Shown piece after piece: positions 32,190 to 43,140 of a stretch of DNA of 64,000 bases; the first letter of the stretch is position 1; each line of letters begins with the position of its first letter. The DNA is from Taudactylus pleione (Eukaryota; Chordata; Amphibia; Anura; Myobatrachidae), in the NCBI GenBank assembly GCA_031769625.1, contig JAUIMM010000171.1, forward strand, positions 2,896,001 to 2,960,000. The letters run 5' to 3'. The notes under the pieces are model-generated. The model had not been told where the DNA came from. It worked only from the letters and a program-made list of their open reading frames with translations, and did no database searches. The position numbers and the translations under genes are program-made.

Positions 32190-32646
32190 CAGGGCTGTCT
32201 TAACAGCAATGCAGGCCCCTGGGCAAAGCAATGCACTGGGGCCCCTATTAAACAATCCTTTGCTGGGGATGGGATGCTATTGGTGGAGGTTGTGCCGGGG
32301 AAGGGGGGGGGATTTGGCTATCGGCAGAAAAACAGAAGTGTTTGTAAACTGTGTAGGGTAGACTGCTCTCACTGTGGTCTGCCCTACACTTGGGGCCCAT
32401 AGGACACTAGCAGGGGTGCAGCGGCAGCTATGGCCCCCTGCACCACAGCGGGCCCCAATGCAATGCACCGGCTGCTCTGCTGCTAGTTCCCCCCCTGAGC
32501 CAGTACCCACCTCTGCCTCCTCCCCATGAAGGACTATAAGTGGTGGCAGCTACGCAATGGGAGTAGGGTGCTATCGGCCACGGGCCCTTGGAATCCTGGG
32601 GCCCTTGGGCAACTGCCCTTTTAGCCTATAGGTATAGATGGCCCTG
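32190..32646. mobile_element. Non-autonomous hAT-type element, 457 bp
   Basis: Starts CAGGGCTGTCTTAACAGC and ends ATAGATGGCCCTG. Flanking octamers GACACGAC (32182-32189) and GACACGGC (32647-32654) match at 7 of 8 bases. The interior is purine/pyrimidine GGGGCCC-rich and non-coding. Confidence 0.85.
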
Positions 32647-32654
32647 GACACGGC

Positions 32655-33779
32655 CACAATACTGACCAATTCTGTGCAATTGCATGGTCACCGTTAAGTT
32701 ATAGCCCACAAACGCCCATTTTACTGAAAGACTTGTCCATCAGCGGTCAGATCAATTGGTATGCATGTTCAATCTCTGTGCTAATATGCGGTCTGGCACA
32801 TTCCCATTTGGCGGGCCACTTTCTATGGCACATAGGCAGTTTGCCGATATCCGCAAGATCTTTCTGCATTTCCACTTCTATTGGACTCAGAATCAGGCAG
32901 TGCATGAGGAGTTGTAGATAAAGATAGTTGTGTGAATTGCACTCATCTATGGTTGTTACCAACTACAGTACACTTTGGACCATTTTACAGTGGTGTAACC
33001 TGAATGGTAATGAACAGGGGACTCCGATGTCACATAGTATTCCTCCCATAAGTTGTTACACATATGTGGATATTATTATTACCAATAAGATAAGGTTGTT
33101 TGTTTATGATATCACACTTGATTTCAACGGTGGACATCTATGTATAATTGTCCAAAGTGCACTTAATAATTATCAAAATAGAATGCAATCTACACAACCA
33201 GCCTTATCTATAATGCAGTTTACAATATACACTATTTTGTGGCAGTAACATTTAGCCATTTCAAGTGTCTATAGTTTCAATAAATTGCTTAACAGATCCC
33301 GCAAAATTTTACTTTGTATTTTAAAGGGTAAACTAAAAAGTAACATTTACTTAGACTAGTTGACCAAACCTATATCAAGCATGAAGATAAAAGTTATTAT
33401 GTTAGAAAAATCTTATTTCTGGTCATATCTGAATTTGTTTATGGGGGGCTGCCATATTGTTTGTTTGGCTGATGAACAATAATAATTAAATTAGTGTTTT
33501 GGTTAGAGGGTTGATAAAACAAAAAAACACCTAATTTGTACCTTTTATGAGACATTCAGTAACCTAACTTGCAAGTATGGCTCCGAGCTGTAACAGCAAA
33601 TTTTAGCTCTAGGGAGAAGAAGGAAAACTGATGCCCCCTTGCCCTCAACCATAACTAAATTCATCTAAATACTCATTACCCTGAGCCACCCTTCAGCTTT
33701 GCACCCTGGGCCTTTGCCCTAGTATGGCTGTATCATACAGAGGAAGGAGTGATATTTTGCCCACTTTTTGCAAAGTGCA
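32655..33779. other. No gene seen
   Basis: AT-rich; open frames up to about 100 codons have no recognisable motif. Confidence 0.5.
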
Positions 33780-34010
33780 TATTACAGATGTGTCCAGCTA
33801 CATTGTTGCTGCATATGCAGCAAATCGCACCATGCATGGCGCGAGGCGTGCGAACGCCAGTGGATACGTGCACTGCGTTTGCAACCGCATCTCCATAGGA
33901 TTGCATTGTACGATTGCAGTGCACGCCATAGAGTACCGTAGTGTATGCTGCTGCAGGTAATCGCATGGCGCGATGCGTGCGCACGTTTGTAGTGCAATCG
34001 GCAAAGATGT
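33780..34010. mobile_element. Foldback MITE with nested GCATGC-type palindromes
   Basis: Left-arm words such as GCAGCAAATCGCACCATGCA and GCGAGGCGTGCGAACG recur as complements or near-copies in the right half (GCTGCTGCAGG, CGCATGGCGCGATGCGTGCG). The unit can fold into a branched hairpin. Words GATGTGTCCAG and GATGTCCAG lie at the two edges. Boundaries are approximate. Confidence 0.5.
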
Positions 34011-34955
34011 CCAGAAAAATATGGTAATTCTTGCAGAACTGTGCTAGTTAAAATTTAGTACCACTGAATACAGGGACGGATTGGGGTATAATTCTGCCCT
34101 GTCATCCCTCTCAGAAAAGAGGTGTAGCCATGCCTCACAGGGGCATGTCACGGGCGTGATCTCATGGCACACCCCTGTCCAGGGGCAAATATAGGGGTCA
34201 GGGCTCCCATAAACACGACAGCAATGGTCACCACCCTCTGCCCAATTTAATTATTTTCATTATATGATTACAAGCCCTCATTTCATGAATGGTATTTTTA
34301 TATAATAATAAAGAAGCCATGAAATATGAAATTTTGTTTTAATTTTAATATTGTATTTACTAAGTAGGACAGTTTACAGGGGCTGTCTTTGCATGTCCTA
34401 CTTATCCACACTCCACTCAAGATGTTGTATGGTACAGTAAAGTGGGAATATTTTGTACTTACTGGTAAATTTCACAATGACATTCTTAAAACATGCATCC
34501 AAGTGCCGTCCCCCAAGAGACACATGCCTCACGTGCCTAATGGGCAATTCACCACTGCCCCGTCTCTCTCCCTGCCAGCCGAGCAAAGCAGCAGGAGACG
34601 TATCTGCTTGGTAAGGCTTTCGAGCCAGACTGGCCAATCACCTACAGTAAAGTTTTATTTTGCATTACCCATCCACATCCTCTCTCTAATACACAGAGAA
34701 GGGACTAGCTTATATTTTTTACATTGCAACAATGCCACTTATCTACCATTTATATGCTGACAGAAACTGACAAAAACCAGAGAAATAATAAAGTACAGTA
34801 AGACTATCAGGAACAAACATCAAGCATGACATAAAGGATATCAAGAACAAACATCAAGCAGGATATATAAAAAGGTTAAAGTAATGTTGAGCTAGAAAAA
34901 GTAAATTAGTAATTACTGGTGAATTTGAAAGACTAAATCCACCTCGGCATCCCGA
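34011..34955. other. Unassigned, with a degenerate hAT-end-like fragment
   Basis: At about 34074 the word CAGGGACGGATTGGGG resembles the end of the 23203 element, followed by about 120 bp of related GGGGCATG-rich sequence. The rest shows no gene or repeat. Confidence 0.4.
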
Positions 34956-35370
34956 CAGTCAGAATCCCGACACCCATAGGTAAGTACTGTATGCTAGCAC
35001 TAACCCTAACCCCTACCTTAAGCCTACCCAGTGCCTAAACCTAACTTCCCCTCTAGTGCCTAAGCCTAACCTCCCACTCCCCTCCCCGCACCCTAAACCT
35101 AACCTTCCCTCCCCGGTGCCTAAACCTAACCTCCCCCCTAGTGCCTAAATCTAACCTCCTCCTTCCTGCACCCTTAACCTAACCCTGCCTCCCCCTAGTG
35201 CCTAACCCTAACCCCACACCCTAACCCTCCCCTAAATGCTGATATTTACCTTCAGGATGCCGGCGATTGGGACACTGGTGCCGTGATCCTGACACTGTTG
35301 GGTTTTCGGTGCTGGCATTTAGACCATCAGCATCCCGCACGCCAGGATGGCGTCTGCATACCATTTTTGA
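34956..35370. repeat. Dispersed repeat with CCTAACC tracts
   Basis: Begins near CCCGACACCCATAGGTAAGT, contains about ten CCTAAACCTAAC-like words separated by CTCCCC(T/C), and ends with GATGCCGGCGATTGGGAC and GCATCCCGCACGCC. Same family as 30048-30735. Confidence 0.7.
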
Positions 35371-35936
35371 AACATAGCCACTTTGCTTTTGAGTGGGTTT
35401 CCTTGCCTAGATTATGGGGGTTCCAGCCAGAATTAACAGTGTGATCTTGAGCTAGAGAGTTGACCTAAACTAGTATGGTGAGCAGGAGACTAAGTTAACA
35501 AATGCCTGTGGTCTACTCATAAAGTACAAGCTCCATTACATAGGGACAAGATAGACTCATGAAGCCCAACAGCACATAATGGGTTGGGGTATATTTTTAA
35601 AAAAATCCAATATAAATTTTTGGTACACTAGTGTTAATAGACATCTAGTAAAAGAAAATGTATAAAAAACATGTAATTAGTTATTGCTTTAATAGACTGC
35701 TGAAAGAGCGTTCACCAACTTCTCTCACTGCCTCTCTGTAACATAGTATATGATTTCCTTAATAATAGAATGTGCTGTCTTAATAATAGAATGCGCTGTC
35801 TTAATAATAGAATGCGCTGTTACAGAACATTGGAGCTTCTGAATGCTGTAGGCAATGCTGAAACTGATACAAACAATGCAAAGTGAACTCTTGGCAGAAA
35901 ATGCGTTCTTAAAGCCTTTTATGCTTGGTGGCCAAA
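35371..35936. repeat. Unassigned, with a 21-bp triple repeat
   Basis: Three 21-bp units (CTTAATAATAGAATGCGCTG plus T, one with a single change) occupy 35758-35820. No gene is seen. Confidence 0.7.
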
Positions 35937-36528
35937 GGAACTGATTCAGACTCGTTCGCTAAGGCGCGATCACTCGCTGTTGGGCGATTGTTGCTCAGTG
36001 CGCATGCGTATCAGTCGCAGTGTGCATGCGGAAGCCAGTCACTGCGATGGGGAATCGTGCGCTAATAGCACAAAGCCAGAGCGCAACTTTGAGTGACAGA
36101 TAGTGACGTTTGTGGGTTGTTACAGTTGAAGGTGCTTGTAAACGGGGAGTGGTGTTGTGGACGCAGGCATGTCAGGCCAACAAAACGCTGTTTAAAGGGG
36201 GTGCATAATTAGCAAAGTGGTGTCATGGTACACGTCACCTGCATGTATTTCAGCCAGCACTGATCGCAGTGCTTGAGGCGGGGTAGGACAACCTCAAGGG
36301 CTGCGAGCATCTCCGATGGCTCTCGATGTTAACAATTAATCCAATTAAGGAGATGACGTCTGTTGCGAGGGGAAAGGGGGCGTCTTTATACACTAGCGAG
36401 CGCTCAGTGCCGTAGCTTGCTAAGACATAGAGGGCGTCCTTACACCTCGCAGTGCGAGTGTGAATTTGAATATCCGGCCCCTTTTGCCAGCGAGCGGCCA
36501 CATCTTGCGAGCAGGTCTGAATGAGCTC
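35937..36528. mobile_element. GATTCAG-type MITE, diverged
   Basis: AACTGATTCAGACTCGTTCGC at the left and GCGAGCAGGTCTGAATGAG at the right are inverted relatives. The interior carries the family words GCGCATGCGTA, GTGGGTTGTTACAG and AACGGGGAGTGG, as in the element at 15222-15820. Confidence 0.65.
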
Positions 36529-37510
36529 CATAGTGCATTGCTCTGTGTAAACTTCAGATTTGTTTTGAAATTTACACTCATGAGTGCAATCACAGAGATG
36601 GAATAAGTTATTAATCAATGTGATCATTTTTATTATCATTATTATTGTAGCTGACTTGAAAAAACCTTTGTAGACAAATACTCGTTTAATGCACGTTTGT
36701 AGACTCAAGCTTTTGATCTGAGATTTCATTCTATTGTATCGTAAAAAAAAAAAGTTATAATGAACAGTACGACCTTTGTTTCAAAGTATAAATATAACTT
36801 CTTACTAATGTAGCTATAGGTTTTACTTTGCTTTCACTCGCTGTGCCCTCTCCTTGAATGGAGACACAGACGTATCATACGCAGACGTGTTACATTTTCT
36901 GGATGTCACCCTAATGCCTTTTAGACGATAGTGGTGAGGATACATCTGCTTACGCTTTGATCTGCATCACAGTTTTTTAAATCCCGATATATCCTTTCCT
37001 AATGCAATCACAAAGTCAGGCAGGATGAGATCACAGTCTGACTCCTACAAACAAGTGATCACCCACTCAACTGTTTAACCATAGACTTCAGTTGCTGGCA
37101 CCACCTGGGGCTGATATGTATTATCTTTTTGAATGTCCCAGGCAAAGTTGTGTGTAGCACCAAGGTGATTGTTAATGTCAACACAGACCAAGGGATGACT
37201 TTGATGTAAGCCGCAGGAAGAGTCCAGCATTGCTGAGATACAGGAGTAGACTTTACCTTTCTGGAAAAGTATGTCCTTACCATGTAAATGACACCCTTGT
37301 TTAATAGCAGAGATATGGTTATAGATATACCTTACATTGTAACTATGCAGGGGGTGCAAGCAGAATTGTATTATTAACATTAATCTACTGTACAGTATGT
37401 AAGGCTGTTGCTTATAAATAAATGATATCAGTAATAAAATTTACTGAATGTGAAATAAAGAAATTATCTTCTGCAGTGTCACCTTTGTTACATAATATAT
37501 ATTATTAGAC
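36529..37510. other. No gene seen
   Basis: AT-rich with short frames. An ORF of about 100 codons on the minus strand near 37075-37380 has no recognised motif. Confidence 0.5.
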
Positions 37511-37513
37511 TAT

Positions 37514-38024
37514 GGGCCTGATTCAGAGATTTACGCAAAGCTGATTTTTTGCAGATCGAGCGACTGTTTGCTAATGCGGATGCACGAAAGCAACACTACC
37601 CACGTGCAGCGATTGCATTGCGATTACTCTCGTACTGGGGAGAGTGACAGGTAGTCAGCATTTGGGGGCGGTAACTGGAGGGTGTGGTTAGAAAAACTCA
37701 GGCATGTTGGACTGTTTAAACGCCGTTTCATGGACATGCATAAAGTAGCCATTGCCATCTCCTTCTCAGCATGAGAGCTCTCAGCGTGTCAGAAGAGCTA
37801 CAGTGTTTGCGGCTGGTCAGACTTGACTTACATGCTGTGTAACTGATGTACGTCGATGGTACCGATGTTTACACTGTTGCATGTCATTGGACGGATATAA
37901 GATGGCAGCAGTGGTTGTCCCTATGCTTGGGTAAGCTTTGGAAGGCATTAGCATATTTTAGTAACTGCAATCGTTGAGAAAATGCAGTTGCGATTTTATT
38001 AGCATAAATCTCTGAATCAGGGCC
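37514..38024. mobile_element. GGGCCTGATTCAG-family MITE
   Basis: Ends GGGCCTGATTCAGAGATTTA and its complement CTCTGAATCAGGGCC. Flanks TAT and TTT match at two of three. The body matches 48685-49201 and 49958-51033 (GCATAAAGTAGCCATTGC, GGACGGATATAAGATGG). Non-coding. Confidence 0.8.
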
Positions 38025-38027
38025 TTT

Positions 38028-38567
38028 GTATATAATACACAAGTGATTCTAAATTATGCATAAATTGATGTTAATTATATATGTATAAACAGAGATCTGA
38101 TGTCATTATTAATAATTGTGTAACACCTCCTTGTGACAGTAGGCAGCATTGCCGCCATCAGGGTGGGGCTGCTAGGAAAGGAGGGGACCAGCTCCTACCG
38201 TAACTCCCCCTACCATACCCCCAAACCCGAAGTTTCTGGCATTTTTTTTTTTTACGGAGAGCAGCAGCATTTCAGTCAGATTAGGTTGAGCTGATGAGCT
38301 GACTGGCACTAGGACCTGCTGAGCTCTTAGAGCCCCGTTCCATCCAGCGCCATGTCTGCGCAGGCGCGTCAATGCCCCAGACTCTGCAGAGGAGATGGCA
38401 GCGGCAAGCAAAGCCATTACATTTAAACGTGCTGCCAGTGGTCTGTGCTGTGCCTGTGAAAGCACTAGAGTACGCAGGGGGGGTTTCTCAATACCCAGAA
38501 ACACCCACAAGCACCATCTTCTTAAGCCCTGCCCCCTCGCGGCAAAATGCCACGATTCGCGGGTCAA
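38028..38567. other. No gene seen
   Basis: Sequence between two repeats. A frame of about 150 codons on the minus strand (38172-38636) runs into the next dispersed repeat and has no motif, so I do not call it. Confidence 0.45.
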
Positions 38568-38815
38568 ATGACAGACGTCAAAATCCCGACACCTGTCATT
38601 TTCCCTACGCTGGAAGCCAGACACCCGACTTACCAATCGAAGGTAAGGGGGGGAGGGTTAGGTTTAGGGTTCCCAGGGGGGACTTAGGGTTGGGCACCCC
38701 CCTGGGAGGTTAGGTTTAGGCTAGGGGAAGGGGTGGTTAGGGGTAGGCACCCCTGGGGGGGAGGTTAGGGTTAGGCACCCCTATGGGAGGGTTAGGGGGG
38801 GAATTAGGTTAATTT
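38568..38815 (-). repeat. Dispersed repeat with TTAGGG-like tracts
   Basis: GTCAAAATCCCGACACCTGTC and ACACCCGACTTACC lead into GGGTTAGGTTTAGGG words separated by G-runs. This is the inverted equivalent of 34956-35370. It is directly followed by the hAT copy starting at 38820. Confidence 0.65.
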
Positions 38816-38980
38816 ATATTAGGGAACGCGCGGGTTCGGATTTCTGAAATCCGAACCCCCTAGAGCCCCCCCGATCCGAGGCCGATCCAAGTCAGGCTCG
38901 ATTTTTCCCGCCTGACTCGGATCTGAAATCGAGGCAAAACATCATCATCCCGCCTTCCGGGTCTCACGGGTTTTAGATCC

Positions 38981-38987
38981 TATATAA
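38981..38987 (+). promoter_or_regulatory. TATA box of the broken hAT copy
   Basis: TATATAA within GATCCTATATAAGGTACCCG, identical in setting to 11549-11555 on the other strand. Preservation despite loss of coding function simply dates the copy as fairly recent. Confidence 0.65.
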
Positions 38988-39309
38988 GGTACCCGCGTCA
39001 GCGCCATTTTCTCACTCGGCTGTGGACAGTGAAGAGGGAGGGTGGGAGTTAGGGCTGGCTGGGCTGTGTAGTGTAGTGTAGTGCAGTGTAGTGTTGTGCT
39101 GTGCTGTGCTGCGCTGTGCTGCTGTTGTCCATAGGGGCTGTGTCCACTCCTTCAAAGTCCATAGGGGCTGGCTGGACTGTGTTGTGCAGTCAGTTGTCAA
39201 TAGGGGCTGTGTACACTCCAAAGTCCTGTGTAGTGTCCCAGTCCTAAAGGGGTGCTGTAGTGTTGTCCAGGGGGTGCTCTGTCCATCAGGGGTGCTCCCC
39301 CCAAGTGCA

Positions 39310-40330
39310 AAATAAAAAAATATATTTTTTTGTGTTTGTGAATTGTGTGCGCAGTAGCCGCACGTGCATCAACAAAGTAGTGCCAAGCGTGCGCCTGTGT
39401 CCCATAAATAAAGGGCCGGCTGGATTGACTGCTAAAGGGTGCTGTAACTCCCAAAGGGCACTCCAAACAAAATAATTTTTTTTTCTGTGTTTGTGAATTG
39501 TGTGCACTGTGGCTGCACGTGCATCAACAAAGGAGTAGCGCCAAGCGTGCACCTGTGTCCCATAAGTAAAAGGCCAGCTGGCTTGTCCGTTAAAGGGTGC
39601 TGTAACCCCCAAAGGGCACTCTAAACAAAATACATTTTTTTTTCTGTGTTTGTGAATTGTGTGCACTGTGGCTGCACGTGCATCAGCAAAGGAGCAGCGC
39701 CAAGCGTGCGCCTGTGTCCCATAAGTAAAAGGCCGGCTGGCTTGTCCATTAAAGGGTGCTGTAACCCCCAAAGGGCACTCCAAACAAAATAAAAAAATAT
39801 ATTTTTTTGTGTTTGTGAATTGTATGCGCAGTAGCCGCACGTGCATCAACAAAGTAGTGCCAAGCGTGCGCCTGTGTCCCATAAATAAAGGGCCAGCTGC
39901 ATTGACCACTAAAGGGTGCTGTAACCCCCAAAGGGCACTCCAAACAAAATAAATTTTTTTTTCTGTGTTTGTGAATTGTGTACACTGTGGCTGCACGTGC
40001 ATCAACAAAGGAGCAGCGCCAAGCGTGCGCCTGTGTCCCATAAGTAAAAGGCCGGCTGGCTTGTCCGTTAAAGGGTGCTGTAACCCCCAAAGGGCACTCC
40101 AAAGAAAATAAAAAAATATTTTCTGTGTTTGTGAATTGTGTGGGCTGTAGCTGCACGTGCATCAACAAAGGAGCAGCACCAAGCATGCGCCTGTGTCCCA
40201 TAAGTAAAGGGCCGGCTGGTTCATTTCTAAAGGGTGGTGTAACCCACAAAGTGCACTAGTCTCCAACAAAAATAAAAAAATATTTTCTGTGTTTGTGTGC
40301 GCCTTAGCCGCACGTATATATCAATATAAC
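39310..40330 (+). repeat. Diverged leader repeats with CACGTG boxes
   Basis: Six units keep CACGTG (39361, 39516, 39675, 39838, 39994, 40154) and one reads CACGTA (40309). The body of the units has diverged from the 8935-11204 set, for example GTAGCCGCACGTG against GTGGCTGCACGTG, yet the box is kept. Confidence 0.85.
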
Positions 40331-40334
40331 ATAA

Positions 40335-41415
40335 ATAGAGGACCAAACTTTCTCCGATAAAAATAAAATAGGGAAAGATCAAGAACCACTTCCTCCTAGT
40401 GCTGAAGCTGCTGCCACTAGTCATGACATAGACGATAACATGCCATCAACGTCATCTATACATCCACCTATGACATAGGCAAAGGAGCGCAGTGGAGAAT
40501 GATTTCCGTGTTGTGCAAGGTTCTCCAGCCCTTCCCCTCATCAGGCTTTTGCAGAAGCAGCTGGAGAAAGTGAAGGAGGAGCTAAGACGGAGCGATTCCG
40601 TTCGGCATGTGGGACTTGTGGATGAAGCCCTTCATTCGCTTTGCCAGGATTCCAGGGTGGTCAATCTGTTGAAATCAGACCACTACATTTTGGCCACCGT
40701 GCTCGATCCTAGGTTTAAAGCCTATGTGGTGTCTCTCTTTCCGGCCGACACAAGCCTGCAGAGGTGCAAAGACCTGCTGGTGAAAACACTGTCAGCAGAA
40801 GCGGAGCGTGACACGTCAACAGCTCCTTCATTTTCTCCCACAACTGGGGCTGCCAGGAAAAAACTTAGGTATCCTAAGCAACCCGCTGGCGGTGATGCAG
40901 GGCAGGCAGGACCAAGTTTGGACATCTGGTCCGGACTGAAGGACCTGGCAACAATTTCTGACATGTTTACTGTCACTACATATGATACTGTCACCATTGA
41001 CAGAATAGTGGAGGATTACATCGGTGACAGCATCCAAGTAGGCATGTCAGACAGTCCGTACCTGTACTGGCAGGAAAAAGAGGCAATTTGGAGGCCCCTG
41101 TACAAACTGGCTCTATTTTACCTGAGTTGCCCCCCCTCCAGTGTGTACTCCGAAAGAGTGTTTAGTGCAGCCGGGAACCTTGTCAGCGAAAGGCGTAGGA
41201 GGTTGCTTCCACAAAATGTGGAGAAGATGATGTTCATAAAAATTAATTATCAACTCTTCCAGGGAGACCAGCCTCCAGAACATACAGAGAGACCTGTGGT
41301 GGTGGATTCCAGCGGGGACGAGTTAATACTCTGTGAGGATGAGGATGTACACAACACTGAAGAGGGTGAGGAATCGGTGGATGAGGAGGATGAGGACGAC
41401 ATCTTGCCTCCGTAG
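40335..41415 (+). pseudogene. hAT transposase remnant, start lost and core deleted
   Basis: The initiator position reads ATA instead of ATG (40335-40337). About 40 N-terminal codons follow, then a large deletion removes the BED finger and most of the catalytic core (roughly residues 42-695 of the intact protein). Two smaller deletions near 40485 and 40530 shift the frame. From about 40531 the C-terminal 300 codons are open and very similar to the intact protein, including YSERVFSAAGN and the acidic tail (one extra residue, HNTEEGEE). D502 and D590 are absent, so it cannot be catalytic. A truncated dimerisation fragment is conceivable but there is no start codon in good context. Confidence 0.88.
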
Positions 41416-41471
41416 AGCCAGTTTGTGCAGGGACAGATTAATTGCCAGCTTGTTTTGTGGGAGCCCAAACG

Positions 41472-41527
41472 AACCAATCATTTCAGCCACAGTCGTGTGG
41501 CAGACCCTGGCGCTGAAATGATTGGTT
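41472..41527. repeat. Inverted repeat after the hAT remnant
   Basis: AACCAATCATTTCAGC and its exact complement, 24 nt apart: the counterpart of 5688-5743, here with perfect arms. Confidence 0.75.
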
Positions 41528-41972
41528 TGTTAAAGTGTGCATGTCCTGTTTGTACAACATAAGGATGGGTGGGAGGGCCCAAGGACAATTCCATCTTGCA
41601 TCTCTTTTTCTTCTTTGCATTTGCATTATGTACAGTTTGGGGCCTAGTTTTTCAAACTGCCATCCTGTCTGCCACTGCAGTGCCACTCCTAGATGGGCCA
41701 CGTGTTTGTGCCGCCCACTCGTATCGCTTAGCATAGTCATCCAGCTACCTCGGTGCAACCTTTTGGACATAAAAACACTATTGTGAGGTGTGAGGTGTTC
41801 AGAATAGACTGGAAATGAGTGGAAATTAAGGTTATTGAGGTTAATAATAGCATAGGAGCAGAAAAACCCACAAATTCTGTGATTTTAGCTGTTTTTATGC
41901 TTTTAAAAAAAAAAAAATACAGATCCAAAACACAAAATCCAGAAACCAAAACACGGAAGGGTGGTTTTGGCA

Positions 41973-42213
41973 CGGAAGGGTACCTTTGAGGTACGAGTGA
42001 TGTCAGTAGGGACACCCACAAACAGCAGACATTCCTTCGGGAACGCATCCATTTGTACAGCCACCCCCCATACCCGCCTACAAAACGGGGCGAGCTGTCA
42101 ATCAACATCGACAGCCGCCCCGTTTTGCTGCGAGCTCCGGAGCAAGTGAAGGTATCACTCGCTACAGGGCTCGTGCATGCACGTTGCGCACGCCGCATCT
42201 GAATCAGGCCCAC
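41973..42213. mobile_element. Right half of the multi-hairpin MITE family
   Basis: GAGTGATGTCAGTAGGGAC, then GGGAACGC, GCTGTCA...ATCGACAGC and CTGAATCAGGCCC at 42201-42213 align in order with 57590-57865. Hairpin arms remain paired although their sequences differ (see findings). The left half is missing at the junction with the hAT copy. Confidence 0.75.
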
Positions 42214-42464
42214 TGTCCTAACCTAAACTCTGCTAGACTGCCAGAGGCCACGGGAGGTAACACAGAGAACTCCACAATCACACCGTTCTGGGTGCAGGTG
42301 GAAAGGTAAGCGTACACATATAGCTCTCAAAAATAAGTGAGTCAGACATTAACAGTGTACCTACTTTTCACAAGACTTGCAATTTCCCTGACGGGTTAAA
42401 TCTGCTGTAATTGTGCATGACAGGCCAATGTCCTTTGATATTACTGATATATAAGCAGGTATTA

Positions 42465-43140
42465 CAGATGTGAGAAAGCAGCAGTAGGTGTCTCTATGCT
42501 GGCTGAGCTCTGGCAGACATTGGCATATTTTCGCAGCTTCATTTCATGCGATTACGTAGCTGCAATCCACACTCAATCAGGAATCAGGCCCTCTAACCTC
42601 CTCCTATATGGTCCTGTTATCTCAGTTGTCACTTTTCTGGGGTCCCCGATGATTTTCCCATTTTTTAATACACTTCTCCCACCTTTTGTAGAAAAGTCAT
42701 GTGACCTTGATGCAAGTCCCATGATTTGCCATTGCTAATTGAATCTTGCATTTCTTATGTGCACTTTGCCTGGATGTGTGCAAATTTTGCCGTGCCAGTA
42801 CGTTTGAACACTGTTACAGGAATGTGCATAAATTAGCCACTGTGATGCCGTATGCAGCCTGAGGCCTCATAGAGTGCGAGGAAGTTAGCAATTTCTGAGT
42901 AAGGTCAGAGTAAGGTCAGAGTAAGGTCAGAGCAAGTGTGCGTGAGGCTGCGATGGTACTATATGCAATGGTTTCACAGTCTTGTTAAACATTACGGATG
43001 TGTGTAAGGTAAAGTGTGCGTCATTATGAAATGCTGCAGGGGCATAGCGATCGCAATGGATTAGCATACTATCGCAGTTGAACTGCGTGCGTTATCACTA
43101 TTGCATTCGCAGTTGCAATCAGTAATGAATCAGGCCCACT
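42465..43140. mobile_element. Two partial GGGCCTGATTCAG-family MITE right ends
   Basis: 42465-42592 (GCTGAGCTCTGGCAGACATTGG to GGAATCAGGCCCT) and 42795-43139 (GCATAAATTAGCCACTGTGA to GAATCAGGCCC) match the right portions of the family. A short 11-bp repeat (AGAGTAAGGTC, about three to four copies) lies at 42899-42933. The stretch 42593-42794 between them is unassigned. Confidence 0.65.

Larger units (their letters stand above)
38820..41972 (+). mobile_element. Second copy of the autonomous hAT, internally deleted and truncated
   Basis: Inverted relative to 5165-11715. The promoter end starts TAGGGAACGCGCGGGTTCGG at 38820. TATA box, leader, seven diverged 160-bp-type units and the 3' half of the transposase follow in order. 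The last ~60 bp of the element are missing: sequence matching stops near 41972 in CACGGAAGGGT, where a MITE fragment begins. No target duplication can therefore be checked. The units differ much more from one another than those of the intact copy. Confidence 0.88.

Noticed and set aside
38172..38636. 154-codon minus-strand frame
   Set aside because: Runs from unique sequence into a dispersed repeat, no motif, no start or splice context.
39197..40249. 166-251 codon minus-strand frames
   Set aside because: Antisense reading of the diverged hAT leader repeats.
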